Shown: positions 41,592 through 50,834 of the stretch, in pieces | Layout of the letters: every line of letters begins with the position of its first letter | How positions within the stretch are numbered: the first letter of the stretch is position 1 | Assembly (NCBI RefSeq): GCF_024158145.1 | Contig: NZ_JAMYXM010000005.1 | Coordinates: 124,001 to 188,000, forward strand | DNA from: Notoacmeibacter sp. MSK16QG-6 | GTDB lineage: Bacteria; Pseudomonadota; Alphaproteobacteria; Rhizobiales; Rhizobiaceae | Length of the DNA stretch: 64,000 nucleotides | Direction: 5' to 3' | The notes under the pieces: model-generated | Database searches by the model: none | The model's input: only the letters and a program-made list of their open reading frames with translations | Told to the model about the DNA's origin: nothing | Position numbers and translations under genes: made by a program

Positions 41592-43241
41592 CTATCCAGC
41601 CGACATACGGGCCTGGGGCTGCTCCGAATCCTCCATCGCGGCGATGTGCTCGAAGAGCCGGGCAACGGCTTCGGCCCCCGGATCGATGTGACCCTCGAGC
41701 TGCTCGGCGCTGATATAGCTGGCGCGTCCGGCCTTTGCTTCACGCATGCCGGCCGTTTCGTCAGCGCCCTTGCGGGCGGCACGCGCGCCTGCTCCGACGC
41801 CGTCGGGCAGGGCTGCGAGCGCAGGGGCCAGTGCATCAACCATGGTCCTGTCGCCGAGATTGGCCCCGCCGATCTCCTGCATCCGCGCCAGACCGGCGGA
41901 CAATGCCTCGCCCATGGACATGCCGCTCGCAGCGCCGTCGCCGGTTGCGGCGAAGAAAATCGCCAGCAATACGCCTGACGAGCCGCCCATGGTCTGGCTG
42001 AGTTCCAGTCCAATGGCGCGGAACAGCTGCGTGTGATCGGCCAGCGGCATCCGGTCCATGGCGTCGAGTAGCGCATGGGCGGCGTGGGCGAGTGTCGATC
42101 CGGTATCTCCATCGCCAGCCTTGGCGTCGAGCGCATTCAGGTCGGCTTCGGCCTCTATCAGGATTTCACAGCACCGCGTCAGGAACTGGCGCGTGGGCTG
42201 ATGTTCGCTCGGCATGGGCGGCACGGGCGTCAGCCCGTCCGGCAGGTCAAGCGTCCGCACCGGCTGAAGTTCGGTCAGCGCGGGCCATGCCGCGAGCGGA
42301 ACGGCTTCGGCCAAAAGCGCCAGTTCCTCATCGTCAGCCGGATAGATCGAGACCGAAAAGCCCCTCATATCCAGCGACGTCATCACCGGGGCCGGTCCGA
42401 TAATATGTTGAATGCGCCCGCCAATCGGGCTTTCGCGCAGCTCGTTCGTCAGAACGGACATTTCCAGACCGGACGTGCCGCCCAGATTGTTGAGGATAGC
42501 GACGTGAGGACGGTCGTCCATAACATCCGTCAGTTTGGCGGCGATGGCCGCCATGGCCTGATGGGCGCTCTCATACTGGATTTGCTCGACGCCTGGTTCG
42601 CCATGAATGCCGAGACCGAGTTCCGCCATACCTTCGGCGATCCGGTTCTCTTTTGGCGATCCGGGCACCGTGCAGGTGTCAAGCGACATGCCGATGGTCT
42701 TCGTCCCGTCGATCACCTTACGCGCCGCGGCGGTCACGGTGGCGAGATCGGCGCCCCGCTCGGCCAGTGCGCCAGCGATCTTGTGAACGAAAAGCGTGCC
42801 GGCAACGCCGCGCGCATTATGGAGGTGCGGCAGGGCGATGTCGTCATCGACGATGACCATTTCCACCGATAGGCCGAAGGCGCGCGCCCGCTCGGCGGCG
42901 AGGCCGAAATTGAGCCGGTCGCCCGTGTAGTTCTTGACGACCAAGAGGCAGCCGCCCGGTCCTGTCACGGTCAGGATGGCCGCCAAGACGGCGTCGACGG
43001 AAGGGGACGCGAACACATCGCCGCAGACCGCCGCCGTCAGCATGCCCTCGCCGACGAAACCGGCATGGGCAGGCTCGTGGCCGGAGCCGCCGCCGGACAC
43101 CAGCGCCACCTTGGATTTGTCCCAGTCGGCGCGGGTAACGACCCGAATATGCGGATAGCCGTCCAGCCGCGACAGCTTGCCGCCGGAGGCGGCGATGAGG
43201 CCGTCCACGGCTTCGGTGATGATGTCGTCTTTTCGGTTCAT
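41592..43241 (-). CDS. Dihydroxyacetone kinase, fused DhaK-DhaL
   Basis: A 549-residue ATP-type dihydroxyacetone kinase. The DhaK half (1-330) carries GGGSGHEPAHAGFVG, VVKNYTGDRLNFG and the substrate-binding His in GLGIHGEPGV near residue 212. The DhaL half carries the metal/ATP motif DAKAGDGDTGSTL near residue 370 and GGSSGVLLAIFF. It phosphorylates dihydroxyacetone or a related ketotriose or ketotetrose. The ATG at 43241 is used; upstream TTG codons (43253 and 43268) are alternatives. It lies directly after the ABC transporter ATPase gene, so it is likely the catabolic end of that operon. Confidence 0.92.
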   Translation of the reverse strand: MNRKDDIITEAVDGLIAASGGKLSRLDGYPHIRVVTRADWDKSKVALVSGGGSGHEPAHAGFVGEGMLTAAVCGDVFASPSVDAVLAAILTVTGPGGCLLVVKNYTGDRLNFGLAAERARAFGLSVEMVIVDDDIALPHLHNARGVAGTLFVHKIAGALAERGADLATVTAAARKVIDGTKTIGMSLDTCTVPGSPKENRIAEGMAELGLGIHGEPGVEQIQYESAHQAMAAIAAKLTDVMDDRPHVAILNNLGGTSGLEMSVLTNELRESPIGGRIQHIIGPAPVMTSLDMRGFSVSIYPADDEELALLAEAVPLAAWPALTELQPVRTLDLPDGLTPVPPMPSEHQPTRQFLTRCCEILIEAEADLNALDAKAGDGDTGSTLAHAAHALLDAMDRMPLADHTQLFRAIGLELSQTMGGSSGVLLAIFFAATGDGAASGMSMGEALSAGLARMQEIGGANLGDRTMVDALAPALAALPDGVGAGARAARKGADETAGMREAKAGRASYISAEQLEGHIDPGAEAVARLFEHIAAMEDSEQPQARMSAG

Positions 43242-43264
43242 GAAGTAGGACAATGAACTCTCCC

Positions 43265-44260
43265 TCAAACGATACGGTTGCCGCTGGCGTCGAAATAGAA
43301 CGGATTTTGCGGCGCGATTTTCACGATGTCGCCGCTCTGCAGTTGCGTGTGGGCGTCGGCGACGGTCACGAGATCGTGGTTACGGAATGAAAGATGAAGC
43401 CGGGTCTGGTCGCCCAGATGCTCCACCCGTCGCACGGTGCTCTCCTCACCATCGCCCTGTGCGATCTGCTCGGAACGAAGTCCGATGGATTTCGCCCCGG
43501 TCGGCGCGCCGCCGAACAGGTCGGCTGGCAGCAGATTGATGCGCGGCTGGCCGAGACGGCTCGCCGCATAAATACTGACAGGGTTCTCATAGAGTTCGCG
43601 CGGTGAGCCGAACTGGACCAGCCGGCCACGGTCGAGCACGCCGACATGGGTGGCCATGGTCATGGCCTCCAGCTGATCGTGCGTGACATAGAGAAGCGTC
43701 GCGCCGGAATGGGCCTGGATGTTCTTCAGTTCGATCCGCAGATCGGCGCGCAGCTTGGCGTCGAGCGAACTGAGCGGCTCGTCCATCAGATAGATGGCCG
43801 GGTCGCGGACCAGCGCACGCCCGATGGAAACGCGCTGCATCTCGCCGCCCGATAGGGCCGTCGCCTTGTTGTCCAGCTTGTGCGAGATCTGAAGCACCTT
43901 GGCGACGGCGGCGATTTTCCGCTCGATTTCATCGGGCGGTGTCTTCAGCAATGGCGATTTCAGCGGAAAGGCGAGATTTTCGCGCACCGTCAGATGCGGG
44001 TAGAGAGAATATTGCTGGAACACCATGGCGACGTTGCGCTGGGCGGGCGCCAACCCGTTCATCGACTGCCGTCCGATGAAGACCTCGCCGCTATCCGGCG
44101 CGTCCAGGCCGGAGACAACACGCAAAACGGTGGTCTTGCCGGCCCCGGTCGGCCCCAGAAGGATGACGAAGGCGCCATTCGGTACGGTCAGGGAAACATT
44201 GTCTAGCGCGAGCGTATCGCCGAAGCGCTTGGTGACGTTTTGAAGAACGACTTCAGCCAT
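43265..44260 (-). CDS. glpT: Polyol ABC transporter ATP-binding protein (GlpT-like)
   Basis: A 331-residue carbohydrate-class ABC ATPase: Walker A GPTGAGKTT, signature LSGGEMQRVSIGRA, Walker B IYLMDEPLSSLDAK, and a C-terminal TOBE region (LRSEQIAQGDGEE). The ATG at 44260 overlaps the preceding gene by 8 bases. Its place after a first ATPase, a DUF2160 protein and two permeases matches the rhizobial glycerol transporter GlpSTPQUV. The name follows gene order; the substrate could be another polyol. Confidence 0.82.
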   Translation of the reverse strand: MAEVVLQNVTKRFGDTLALDNVSLTVPNGAFVILLGPTGAGKTTVLRVVSGLDAPDSGEVFIGRQSMNGLAPAQRNVAMVFQQYSLYPHLTVRENLAFPLKSPLLKTPPDEIERKIAAVAKVLQISHKLDNKATALSGGEMQRVSIGRALVRDPAIYLMDEPLSSLDAKLRADLRIELKNIQAHSGATLLYVTHDQLEAMTMATHVGVLDRGRLVQFGSPRELYENPVSIYAASRLGQPRINLLPADLFGGAPTGAKSIGLRSEQIAQGDGEESTVRRVEHLGDQTRLHLSFRNHDLVTVADAHTQLQSGDIVKIAPQNPFYFDASGNRIV

Positions 44261-45347
44261 GGCCGAGCACTCCCTCATTGGCGCTGGACAGGAGGGCCCT
44301 GCCCTCTTCATCGAAAACGGTGAGCGTGCGCGGATCGAAAGTCAGGCCGAGCATCTCTCCTTCGTGAACGGAGACGGTCGAGTCGGCGCGGGCCTTGATC
44401 TGCCCGTTGGGCGTATCGATGGTGACGATCTGAGTGGTGCCGAGATATTCGGCTGCAACGACCTTACCACGATAGCGCGAGGCGTCGTCGAAGCCGATAT
44501 GTTCAGGCCGGACGCCAAGCGACAACGCGCCGCTCGCCCGTTGCCGGTTCTCGGGAATGGCGATCGGCGCATCGCCCATCCGTATGGTTTGCGATCCGGT
44601 GGCGACGTCGCCATCGAAAGCCATCAGGTTCATTGCCGGCGAGCCGATGAATTGGGCTACGAACCGCGTCGCTGGCCAGTCGTAAACCTCCTGGGGCTTG
44701 CCGAACTGCTCGACCACGCCGTGGTTCATGACCACGATCTTGTCGCCCATCTGCATCGCCTCGAGCTGGTCGTGCGTGACATAGACGGTGGTGGCGTTGA
44801 TCCGGTCGTGCAGGGCGCGCAGTTCCTCGGCCATATGCTCGCGAAATTCCGCGTCGAGCGCACCGAGAGGCTCGTCCATGAAGAACGCCTTCGGTTCGCG
44901 GACGATGGCCCGGCCGAGCGCCACGCGCTGGCGGTCGCCGCCTGACAGACCCCCGACGGGCCGGTCGAGCATGTGCTCAATGTCGAGAATCCGGGCGACT
45001 TCCCGCACGCGCCGATCGGTTTCGGCGCGCGACATGCCCTGGCTGCGCAGGGGGTAGCCCATATTCTTTCCGACATTCATGTGCGGGTAGAGCGCGAACA
45101 TCTGAAAAACGAAGGCGATATCGCGCTGCGATGCCGGCTTCATGCCGACCTCCTCGCCGTCGATATAGATTTCGCCGCTGGTCGGCAGTTCCAGACCGGC
45201 CATCATGCGAAGCGTGGTCGTCTTGCCGCAGCCGGACGGCCCGAGCAGCATAAAGAACTCGCCATCCTCGATGGTGAAGCTGGAAGACTGCACGGCGGTA
45301 AATTCGCCGAATTCCTTGCGGACCTGGTCAATTCTGATCTGTGCCAT
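44253..45347 (-). CDS. glpS: Polyol ABC transporter ATP-binding protein (GlpS-like)
   Basis: A 364-residue ATPase with Walker A GPSGCGKTT, signature LSGGDRQRVALGRA, Walker B AFFMDEPLGALDAE and a TOBE-type end (GVRPEHIGFDDA). It starts 3 bases after the DUF2160 gene. It is the second of two different ATPases in the set, an arrangement used in GlpST-type importers rather than the single MalK/UgpC homodimer. Confidence 0.83.
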   Translation of the reverse strand: MAQIRIDQVRKEFGEFTAVQSSSFTIEDGEFFMLLGPSGCGKTTTLRMMAGLELPTSGEIYIDGEEVGMKPASQRDIAFVFQMFALYPHMNVGKNMGYPLRSQGMSRAETDRRVREVARILDIEHMLDRPVGGLSGGDRQRVALGRAIVREPKAFFMDEPLGALDAEFREHMAEELRALHDRINATTVYVTHDQLEAMQMGDKIVVMNHGVVEQFGKPQEVYDWPATRFVAQFIGSPAMNLMAFDGDVATGSQTIRMGDAPIAIPENRQRASGALSLGVRPEHIGFDDASRYRGKVVAAEYLGTTQIVTIDTPNGQIKARADSTVSVHEGEMLGLTFDPRTLTVFDEEGRALLSSANEGVLGHG

Positions 45348-45350
45348 GGC

Positions 45351-45650
45351 TCACTCCGGAAAATGGCTGACGACGATGAACATCACCGTGCCGATCAGCG
45401 TGACGATGAAGGAGTAGGTGTAGAGACCGAGCGCGAAGGGCTGCATCAGCATCAGGACACCGATGGCGATGAGGACGGTCGCCGCCATCTCCCATGGGCC
45501 GCGCAGAAAGAAGCGGCTGGCCGGGTGGATACGGTAATCCACCTTGGGCTCTTCATCCATGGCGCTCCATTCCGGGCGGGGCAGTGTGTCCTCCGCCGCC
45601 TGCTCGGCTTTCGACAGGCTGCGGTCGGGGTCGTAGGGCGAATGGGTCAT
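45351..45650 (-). CDS. glpU: Small membrane protein, DUF2160 (GlpU-like)
   Basis: A 99-residue protein with a polar N-terminal half (PEWSAMDEEPKVDYRIHPAS) and two hydrophobic segments (EMAATVLIAIGVLMLMQPF; SFIVTLIGTVMFIVV). It matches the small membrane protein found with glycerol ABC transporters. Its start overlaps the GlpQ-like stop. It is required together with the permeases in known glp systems, but its role is not defined. Confidence 0.8.
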   Translation of the reverse strand: MTHSPYDPDRSLSKAEQAAEDTLPRPEWSAMDEEPKVDYRIHPASRFFLRGPWEMAATVLIAIGVLMLMQPFALGLYTYSFIVTLIGTVMFIVVSHFPE

Positions 45651-46585
45651 TTGCGAACCGCTCCGAAAGTGATGCCGCGCAGCAGATGTTTGCGTAGCAG
45701 AATGGTGAACACCATGACCGGAACCAGGAAGATGGTTGCCCCGGCCGCGACGGCTGGCCAGTCCTGCCCGCCGACACCGATGATGGTCGGGATGAACGGC
45801 GGAGCGGTCTGCGCCTGGCCGGACGTGAGCAGCACGGCAAAGGCGTATTCGTTCCAGGCAAAGATGAGGCAGAAGATGGCGGTGGACGCGATGCCAGTGG
45901 CCGCCTGCGGCAGCACGACCTTGTAGAAGGCCTGGAACCGTGTGTAGCCGTCGATCAAGGCCGATTCCTCATATTCGCGCGGGATCTCGTCGATGAAGCC
46001 CTTCAGCAACCAGACCGACAATGACAGATTGACGGCGGTATAGAGCAGAATCATTCCCGCATGGGTGTCCGACAGGCCGAGCTGGCGGAACATCAGGAAG
46101 ATCGGAATGGCGACCGCAATGGGAGGCATCATGCGCGTCGACAGGATGAAGAACAGAAGATCGTCCTTCAGCGGAATGCGGTAACGCGAGAAGGCGTAGG
46201 CGGCCAGCGTCCCGAGAAAGACCGACAGGAAGGTCGAGCCGAAGCCGATAATGACCGAGTTCAGGAAACGCTCGCCAAAGCGCGACGGTCCGGCGATGAC
46301 CATACCGTATTGGGCGACGATCTTCTCGTACCATGTGGTCGGCGGGTTCTCCGCCAGAAACTCCGCCGTCTGACGGGTGCGTGTCGTGAACAGGTTCACA
46401 TAGCCTTCCAGCGTCGGCTCGAAGACGATCTTCGGCGGATAGGCGATTGCGTCGGAGGGCGACTTGAAGCCGGTTGCGATGATCCACAACAGCGGAAGCA
46501 GCGTGATGATCGCGTAGGCGATGACCATGAACGCGGCGAAGGACTTCATCCGGCGCGATGGTTCGGTGACGGAAAAGCTGCTCAT
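45647..46585 (-). CDS. glpQ: Polyol ABC transporter permease (GlpQ-like)
   Basis: A 312-residue MalG-type permease with six membrane helices and the EAA loop EESALIDGYTRFQAFYKVVLP. The periplasmic insert (TRQTAEFLAENPPTTWYEK) is longer than in MalG. The ATG at 46585 overlaps the stop of the partner permease (ATGA). An in-frame stretch upstream to 47158 is antisense noise inside the partner gene. Confidence 0.85.
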   Translation of the reverse strand: MSSFSVTEPSRRMKSFAAFMVIAYAIITLLPLLWIIATGFKSPSDAIAYPPKIVFEPTLEGYVNLFTTRTRQTAEFLAENPPTTWYEKIVAQYGMVIAGPSRFGERFLNSVIIGFGSTFLSVFLGTLAAYAFSRYRIPLKDDLLFFILSTRMMPPIAVAIPIFLMFRQLGLSDTHAGMILLYTAVNLSLSVWLLKGFIDEIPREYEESALIDGYTRFQAFYKVVLPQAATGIASTAIFCLIFAWNEYAFAVLLTSGQAQTAPPFIPTIIGVGGQDWPAVAAGATIFLVPVMVFTILLRKHLLRGITFGAVRK

Positions 46586-47529
46586 CGTTCTTTCACCTTG
46601 TTGAGGGCTTTGACGTAGATCGAGGCCAGTCCGAAGACGGTGACGAAGAGGATGATGGCGTAGGCGGAGGAATAGCCGGTTCGCCACTTCTCGAAGGCTT
46701 CGCGTTTGAGGTTGATGGAGGTCAGCTCGGTAATGGAGCCGGGGCCGCCACCGGTCAGCTGCACGACCAGATCGAACATCTTGAAGTTTTCGATGCCGCG
46801 GAAGAGCACCGCCAGCATGAGGAACGGCAGCACCATGGGGATGGTGATCGTCCAGAACTGCCGCCAGGCGCTGGCGCGGTCGCATTCGGCCGCTTCGTAG
46901 ATGCTGTCGGGGATGGAGCGCAGGCCAGCCAGACAGATCAGCATGACGAAGGGTGTCCACATCCAGGTATCGACGATGACGATGGCCCAGGGCGCAAGAT
47001 CGACGTCGCTGATCATGGAGAAGCTGGCGGCCGACCCGCCTGTTACGTAAGCGACCAGATAGTTGAAGAGGCCGATCTGCGGCTGATAGAGGAAGGTCCA
47101 GAAATTGCCGACCACGGCGGGCGATAGCATCATCGGTAGGACGATCAGCGTCGTCCACAAATCGTTGCCCTTGAACTTGCGGTTGATGAGCCAGGCAAGG
47201 GTGAAGCCGATCACCACCTGGAAGAAGATCGTCCAGAACAGGAAATGCGCCGTCGCCTGCATCGTCATCCAGATGTCTGGATCGTTCAGGATGCGCTCAT
47301 AGTTCCGCAGCCCGACCCATGAGACGTCGGCATTGGGACGGTTTACCCGGTAATTCGTGAAGCTCAGCCGGATGGTCCAGATAAGCGGGAAGATGTTGAT
47401 CGCCAGAAGAAGAGCGATTGTCGGTCCGACGAAAAGCCAGGCGATCGCCCTGTCGGACAGTCCGCGGATCGTACTGGCAGCGCGCGGAGGCGTCGCTTCG
47501 GCGAGACTCTCTACGACCGTCTTTGTCAT
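46582..47529 (-). CDS. glpP: Polyol ABC transporter permease (GlpP-like)
   Basis: A 315-residue MalF-type permease. The first helix begins at AIAWLFVGPTIALLLAINIF, and the EAA loop is YEAAECDRASAWRQFWTITIP. It follows a GC-rich hairpin after the binding-protein gene, and is preceded by AAGGAACC near its ATG. It forms the channel with the GlpQ-like permease. Confidence 0.87.
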   Translation of the reverse strand: MTKTVVESLAEATPPRAASTIRGLSDRAIAWLFVGPTIALLLAINIFPLIWTIRLSFTNYRVNRPNADVSWVGLRNYERILNDPDIWMTMQATAHFLFWTIFFQVVIGFTLAWLINRKFKGNDLWTTLIVLPMMLSPAVVGNFWTFLYQPQIGLFNYLVAYVTGGSAASFSMISDVDLAPWAIVIVDTWMWTPFVMLICLAGLRSIPDSIYEAAECDRASAWRQFWTITIPMVLPFLMLAVLFRGIENFKMFDLVVQLTGGGPGSITELTSINLKREAFEKWRTGYSSAYAIILFVTVFGLASIYVKALNKVKER

Positions 47530-47562
47530 GACCGGGTTCCTTGGGTCTGTGTTGTTATCGAT

Positions 47563-47596
47563 TGCGGGCGGGACGGCGCTCGGCGCGCCCCGCCCG
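47563..47596 (-). other. GC-rich hairpin between the binding-protein gene and the permeases
   Basis: GGGCGGG and CCCGCCC arms (47565-47571 and 47588-47594) around a 16-base GC-rich loop lie 30 bases before the permease start. As with urtA, this may limit readthrough so that more binding protein is made. A further palindrome CGGGCCGGCCCG occurs near 47664. Confidence 0.4.
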
Positions 47597-47696
47597 AAGC
47601 TCCGGCGGTAAAATGGGAGGATGCATCTTACCGGACGGAAGCTGTCGGCAGAACCGACCCTGACGGGCCGGCCCGGCCGTGGAAAACGAGGCGGCT

Positions 47697-49022
47697 TTAC
47701 AGCTTGCCTTCATCCTCGAAGATTTCGGTCCAGTCCTCGACCAGCTTGTCCAGCGCTTCCTGCGCCGTGCCGTTGCCGGCGATCACATAGTCGTGAACGT
47801 GATCCTGCATGGCCAGCAGAAGAGACGCATAGGCCGGCTCTGCCCAGAAGTCCTTCACGATCGCCATGGAGTCCAGGAAGGTCTGGGCGTAGGGCTGGCT
47901 GTCGGCGAAACCTGGGTCTTCGACCACGGCCTTCAGGGCCGAATAGCCGCCGAGCTGCCACCAGCGCTTCTGGACCTCGGGCTGCGCGAACCATTTGATG
48001 TATTCGAGCGCCGCGTCCTTGTTCGCCGAATTGGCGACCACCGAGATGCCCTGCCCGCCAAGCTGGGCGAAATGACCGCCCGGTCCTTCCGGATTGGCGA
48101 AATAGCCGGATTTGTCGCCGCCGACATTCGGGTCGGCATTCACGCCCGGCCAGATGAAGGCGAAGTTCATCTGCAGGGCGACCTGGCCCGATTTGTAAGC
48201 ATCGATGTCTTCCGACATATACCAATCGGACGAGCCGGGCGGCGTGCAGCAATCGTAGAGCTCTTTGTAGAACTCCAGACCTTTGGCCGCCTCGGCGGAA
48301 TTGACGAAGCCTTCCAGTTCGTAGGGCTTGTCGGGGTTGGCGTATTCAAAGCCGTAATTATAAAGCGCGTTGGTGACACCCATCGTGATGCCCTCGGAGC
48401 CGCGCTCGGTATAGATCGCCGCGCCGTAAACCGTCTTGCCGTCGATTTCGCGGTTCTGGAAGAATTCGGCAATGTCTTTCAACTCGTCCAGCGTCTTTGG
48501 CACAGCCAGTTCGCGGCCGTACTTTTCCTGAAACTCTTGGCGAAGTTCCGGTCGTTCGAACCAGTCCTTGCGGTAGGTCCAGCCGACGACATCGCCAAAG
48601 GCCGGCAGCGCCCAATAGTTCGGCGTACCCTTCGGCCATTCCGAGTAACCGGCGACAGTGGCGGGGATGAAATCGTCCATGCTGATGCCTTCCTGCTCGA
48701 AGAAGTCATTCAGCTTGACGTATTGCCCGTTTTCCGCGGCGCCGCCGATCCACTGACTGTCGCCGATCAGGAGGTCGCAAAGCTGACCGCCGGAATTCAG
48801 TTCATTCAGCATGCGGTCGGCGAAATTCGGCCATGGCACGAATTCAAAGCTCATATTGTGCCCGGACTCCTTTTCGAAGTCCTTGGACAGTTCCACCAGC
48901 GCGTTTGCCGGGTCCCATGCCGCCCAGCACAGCGTCAGATCGGCAGCCTGAGCCTGTCCGGCCATGCCGATGCCGGCAAGGATTGCGGCGCTTGCAGCGG
49001 TTTGCGCGAATTTCAATTTCAT
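47697..49022 (-). CDS. glpV: Polyol ABC transporter substrate-binding protein (GlpV-like)
   Basis: A 441-residue extracellular solute-binding protein with signal peptide (AASAAILAGIGMAGQAQA) and family-1 lobes (LTLCWAAWDPANALVELSK; MSFEFVPWPNFADRM; ALPAFGDVVGWTYRKDW). The ATG at 49022 has GGGAGGTGA 6 bases upstream; the longer start at 49088 is rejected. It heads the transport operon, with the two palindromes 160-210 bases upstream. Probable substrate is glycerol, dihydroxyacetone or a small sugar alcohol, given the kinase. Confidence 0.87.
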   Translation of the reverse strand: MKLKFAQTAASAAILAGIGMAGQAQAADLTLCWAAWDPANALVELSKDFEKESGHNMSFEFVPWPNFADRMLNELNSGGQLCDLLIGDSQWIGGAAENGQYVKLNDFFEQEGISMDDFIPATVAGYSEWPKGTPNYWALPAFGDVVGWTYRKDWFERPELRQEFQEKYGRELAVPKTLDELKDIAEFFQNREIDGKTVYGAAIYTERGSEGITMGVTNALYNYGFEYANPDKPYELEGFVNSAEAAKGLEFYKELYDCCTPPGSSDWYMSEDIDAYKSGQVALQMNFAFIWPGVNADPNVGGDKSGYFANPEGPGGHFAQLGGQGISVVANSANKDAALEYIKWFAQPEVQKRWWQLGGYSALKAVVEDPGFADSQPYAQTFLDSMAIVKDFWAEPAYASLLLAMQDHVHDYVIAGNGTAQEALDKLVEDWTEIFEDEGKL

Positions 49023-49183
49023 CGGGTCACCTCCCATATTGCCCGGCCCGAGCCGGAGCGATTGCGTCGAACGGTTCCGATCACGCATTGGCCGGCTGAC
49101 TTGCCGACCAGATCATCGATCTTTGGAAATGGCGCCCTCGCCTCCTGCGAGTGACGTCCTCCTCCCGTTCACAATCTGTCATA

Positions 49184-49231
49184 TTGAGGTACGCACCTCA
49201 ATTCAAGCTTTTTTTGACGTGCGCACCTCAA
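49184..49231. promoter_or_regulatory. Two LacI-type operator-like palindromes upstream of the polyol operon
   Basis: TTGAGGTACGCACCTCAA (49184-49201, perfect 7-bp arms around 4 bases) and TTGACGTGCGCACCTCAA (49214-49231, one mismatch) have centres 30 bases apart, about three helical turns. They lie between the binding-protein gene and the divergent LacI-family gene, where that regulator should bind. Confidence 0.72.
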
Positions 49232-49483
49232 TTTCTTGCAAATCTTTTTTTCTGCAGGCAGAAGACAGGCCATCGCGAATTGAGATCGCTGCCAATTTAT
49301 GCGGGTGCCTAGAATAGAAATGGCCTTCAAAAACAACGTCATGCTTCTGCTGAAGCAATACAGTTCGAATTCGCGATGCCTGTCGAGCACGACGAAATTG
49401 CCGGATGCGGATTTCTGTGTATCAGACGCCCATGCCGGGCGATTGCGCCTCCCCTCCCCCGTTTTCACGCGCTAAGAGCGGAC

Positions 49484-50509
49484 GTGGTGGAGCGGCCGAC
49501 GACAAAAGATGTGGCAAAAGCGGCGGGCGTCAGCCTGGCGACCGTCGACCGCGTGCTGAACGAGCGGCCAAATGTCAGCCGCAAGACGATCGAAAAAGTA
49601 AATGAAGCTGTCGAGAAGCTGGGCTTCGTGCGCAATCTGGCTGCTGTCAATCTAGCCAAGAACCGCATCTATCGTTTTTGCTTCGCCCTCCCCTCGTCCG
49701 ATACGCAATATATTCGCGAGCTGGAAAAACAGGTTGGCGATGCCGACCGATCCTTGAAAACCGAGCTTGTGGGCGCGCATGTGGTTCGACTGCCAATGGA
49801 CGATCCCCATGCCGTCGCACGGTATCTCGGCGGCCTGGCCGCGGACGAAGTTGACGGCATCGCGATCATGGCGCCGGAATCGCCGCAGGTACGCGATGCC
49901 ATGGGCCGGCTATCCGAGCGCGGCATCGAGGTCGTGCAGTTCCTTGCCGGGCAGGTCGATCTGTCACTCGATTTCATCGGTGTGGACAACTATGCGGCGG
50001 GAAGTGTGGCCGGTCGTCTGATCGGCCGGTTCCTGCGCGGTGTGGAGGGCAAGGTCGTCGTCATCGCCGATACAATGCGCTCGCTGGATACGATCCAGCG
50101 CCGCCTCGGACTAGACGACACCATCCGCAGAAGCTTTCCTAACCTGCAGGTTCTGCCATCGGTGGAGACCTATAGCGATCCCAGCCGCGCCAAGCGGGTG
50201 CTGGAGCATCTGTTCGGCCACCAGGACGATATCGTCGCCGTTTATGTTGGCAGCCTCGACGCCGAACTGGCGCTGACCGCCCTGCAATCGGTCGCCCATG
50301 GGCAGGATCTCGTCACCATCGTCCACGAGCGAACGCCATTTACAGAAGCGGCGTTGTCCGATGGCCGGATCGCGGCGCTTATTGCTCAGGACCCTGGCCA
50401 CGCCGTCAGGAGCGCCATTCGCATTATGCGCGCACGTATAGAGAATCGCGATCCGATCGCCTCGCAGGAGCGGATTCGCATCGAGATCATTCTGAAAGAG
50501 AATATGTGA
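49484..50509 (+). CDS. LacI-family transcriptional regulator
   Basis: A 341-residue regulator. The N-terminal helix-turn-helix and hinge helix read TTKDVAKAAGVSLATVDRVLNERPNVSRKTIEKVNEA, followed by a periplasmic-binding-type sensor domain (DGIAIMAPESPQVRDAMGRL; DNYAAGSVAGRLIGRFL). The GTG at 49484 (or 49487) is chosen because the family begins 2-6 residues before TTKDVA; the long in-frame extension upstream is Cys/Pro-rich and unlike the family. It is divergent from the polyol operon and probably binds the palindromes at 49184-49231 and 41261-41278. Confidence 0.88.
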   Translation: MVERPTTKDVAKAAGVSLATVDRVLNERPNVSRKTIEKVNEAVEKLGFVRNLAAVNLAKNRIYRFCFALPSSDTQYIRELEKQVGDADRSLKTELVGAHVVRLPMDDPHAVARYLGGLAADEVDGIAIMAPESPQVRDAMGRLSERGIEVVQFLAGQVDLSLDFIGVDNYAAGSVAGRLIGRFLRGVEGKVVVIADTMRSLDTIQRRLGLDDTIRRSFPNLQVLPSVETYSDPSRAKRVLEHLFGHQDDIVAVYVGSLDAELALTALQSVAHGQDLVTIVHERTPFTEAALSDGRIAALIAQDPGHAVRSAIRIMRARIENRDPIASQERIRIEIILKENM

Positions 50510-50834
50510 CGGCGCCAATAAATGCTGTTTTCCGCGCTCGGCGGGCTGTTTCACAGTGGTAAAATTCCGTTAACCCTATTTCGCTTGACACGACTCGGTC
50601 GCGCATCGACACTCATTAACGGTTTTTATCGTGTTGTGGTCGTGTAGGCGTTAGTATCTCGATCAGGCGGAACTGGTTGGATGAAGCGGAATTGCTGCCG
50701 TTAGCCGTCAATCGATGTTGTCGCCATGATCGTCACAAATCGAATGTTGGCAAGAGGAGTTGGCAGCTGTCAACTGCTGGCCAGAGGCGACAACAGACGA
50801 GCCGTGAAGTGGCTTGGTCGGAGGGAAGACGCAG
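50510..50834. other. repABC promoter region
   Basis: About 325 bases between the LacI-family gene and repA. It is A/T-rich near 50560-50640 (TTAACGG and TTTTTATCG tracts), has a TTGACA at 50585 that may be a -35 element, and carries one parS copy close to repA. No protein-coding frame is believable here. Confidence 0.6.
50759..50774. promoter_or_regulatory. parS partition site upstream of repA
   Basis: GTTGGCAGCTGTCAAC fits the repABC centromere consensus GTTNNCNGCNGNNAAC at every fixed position. It lies 60 bases before repA, so RepA/RepB binding here would combine partition with autoregulation. Confidence 0.85.

Noticed and set aside
45647-47158. A 503-codon reading of the GlpQ-like permease
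   Set aside because: The extra 190 codons overlap the partner permease in another frame; the ATG at 46585 overlaps its stop as expected for a coupled gene.
50814-50834. Upstream TTG start for repA
   Set aside because: The GGAGGG ribosome site lies after it and fits the ATG at 50835.
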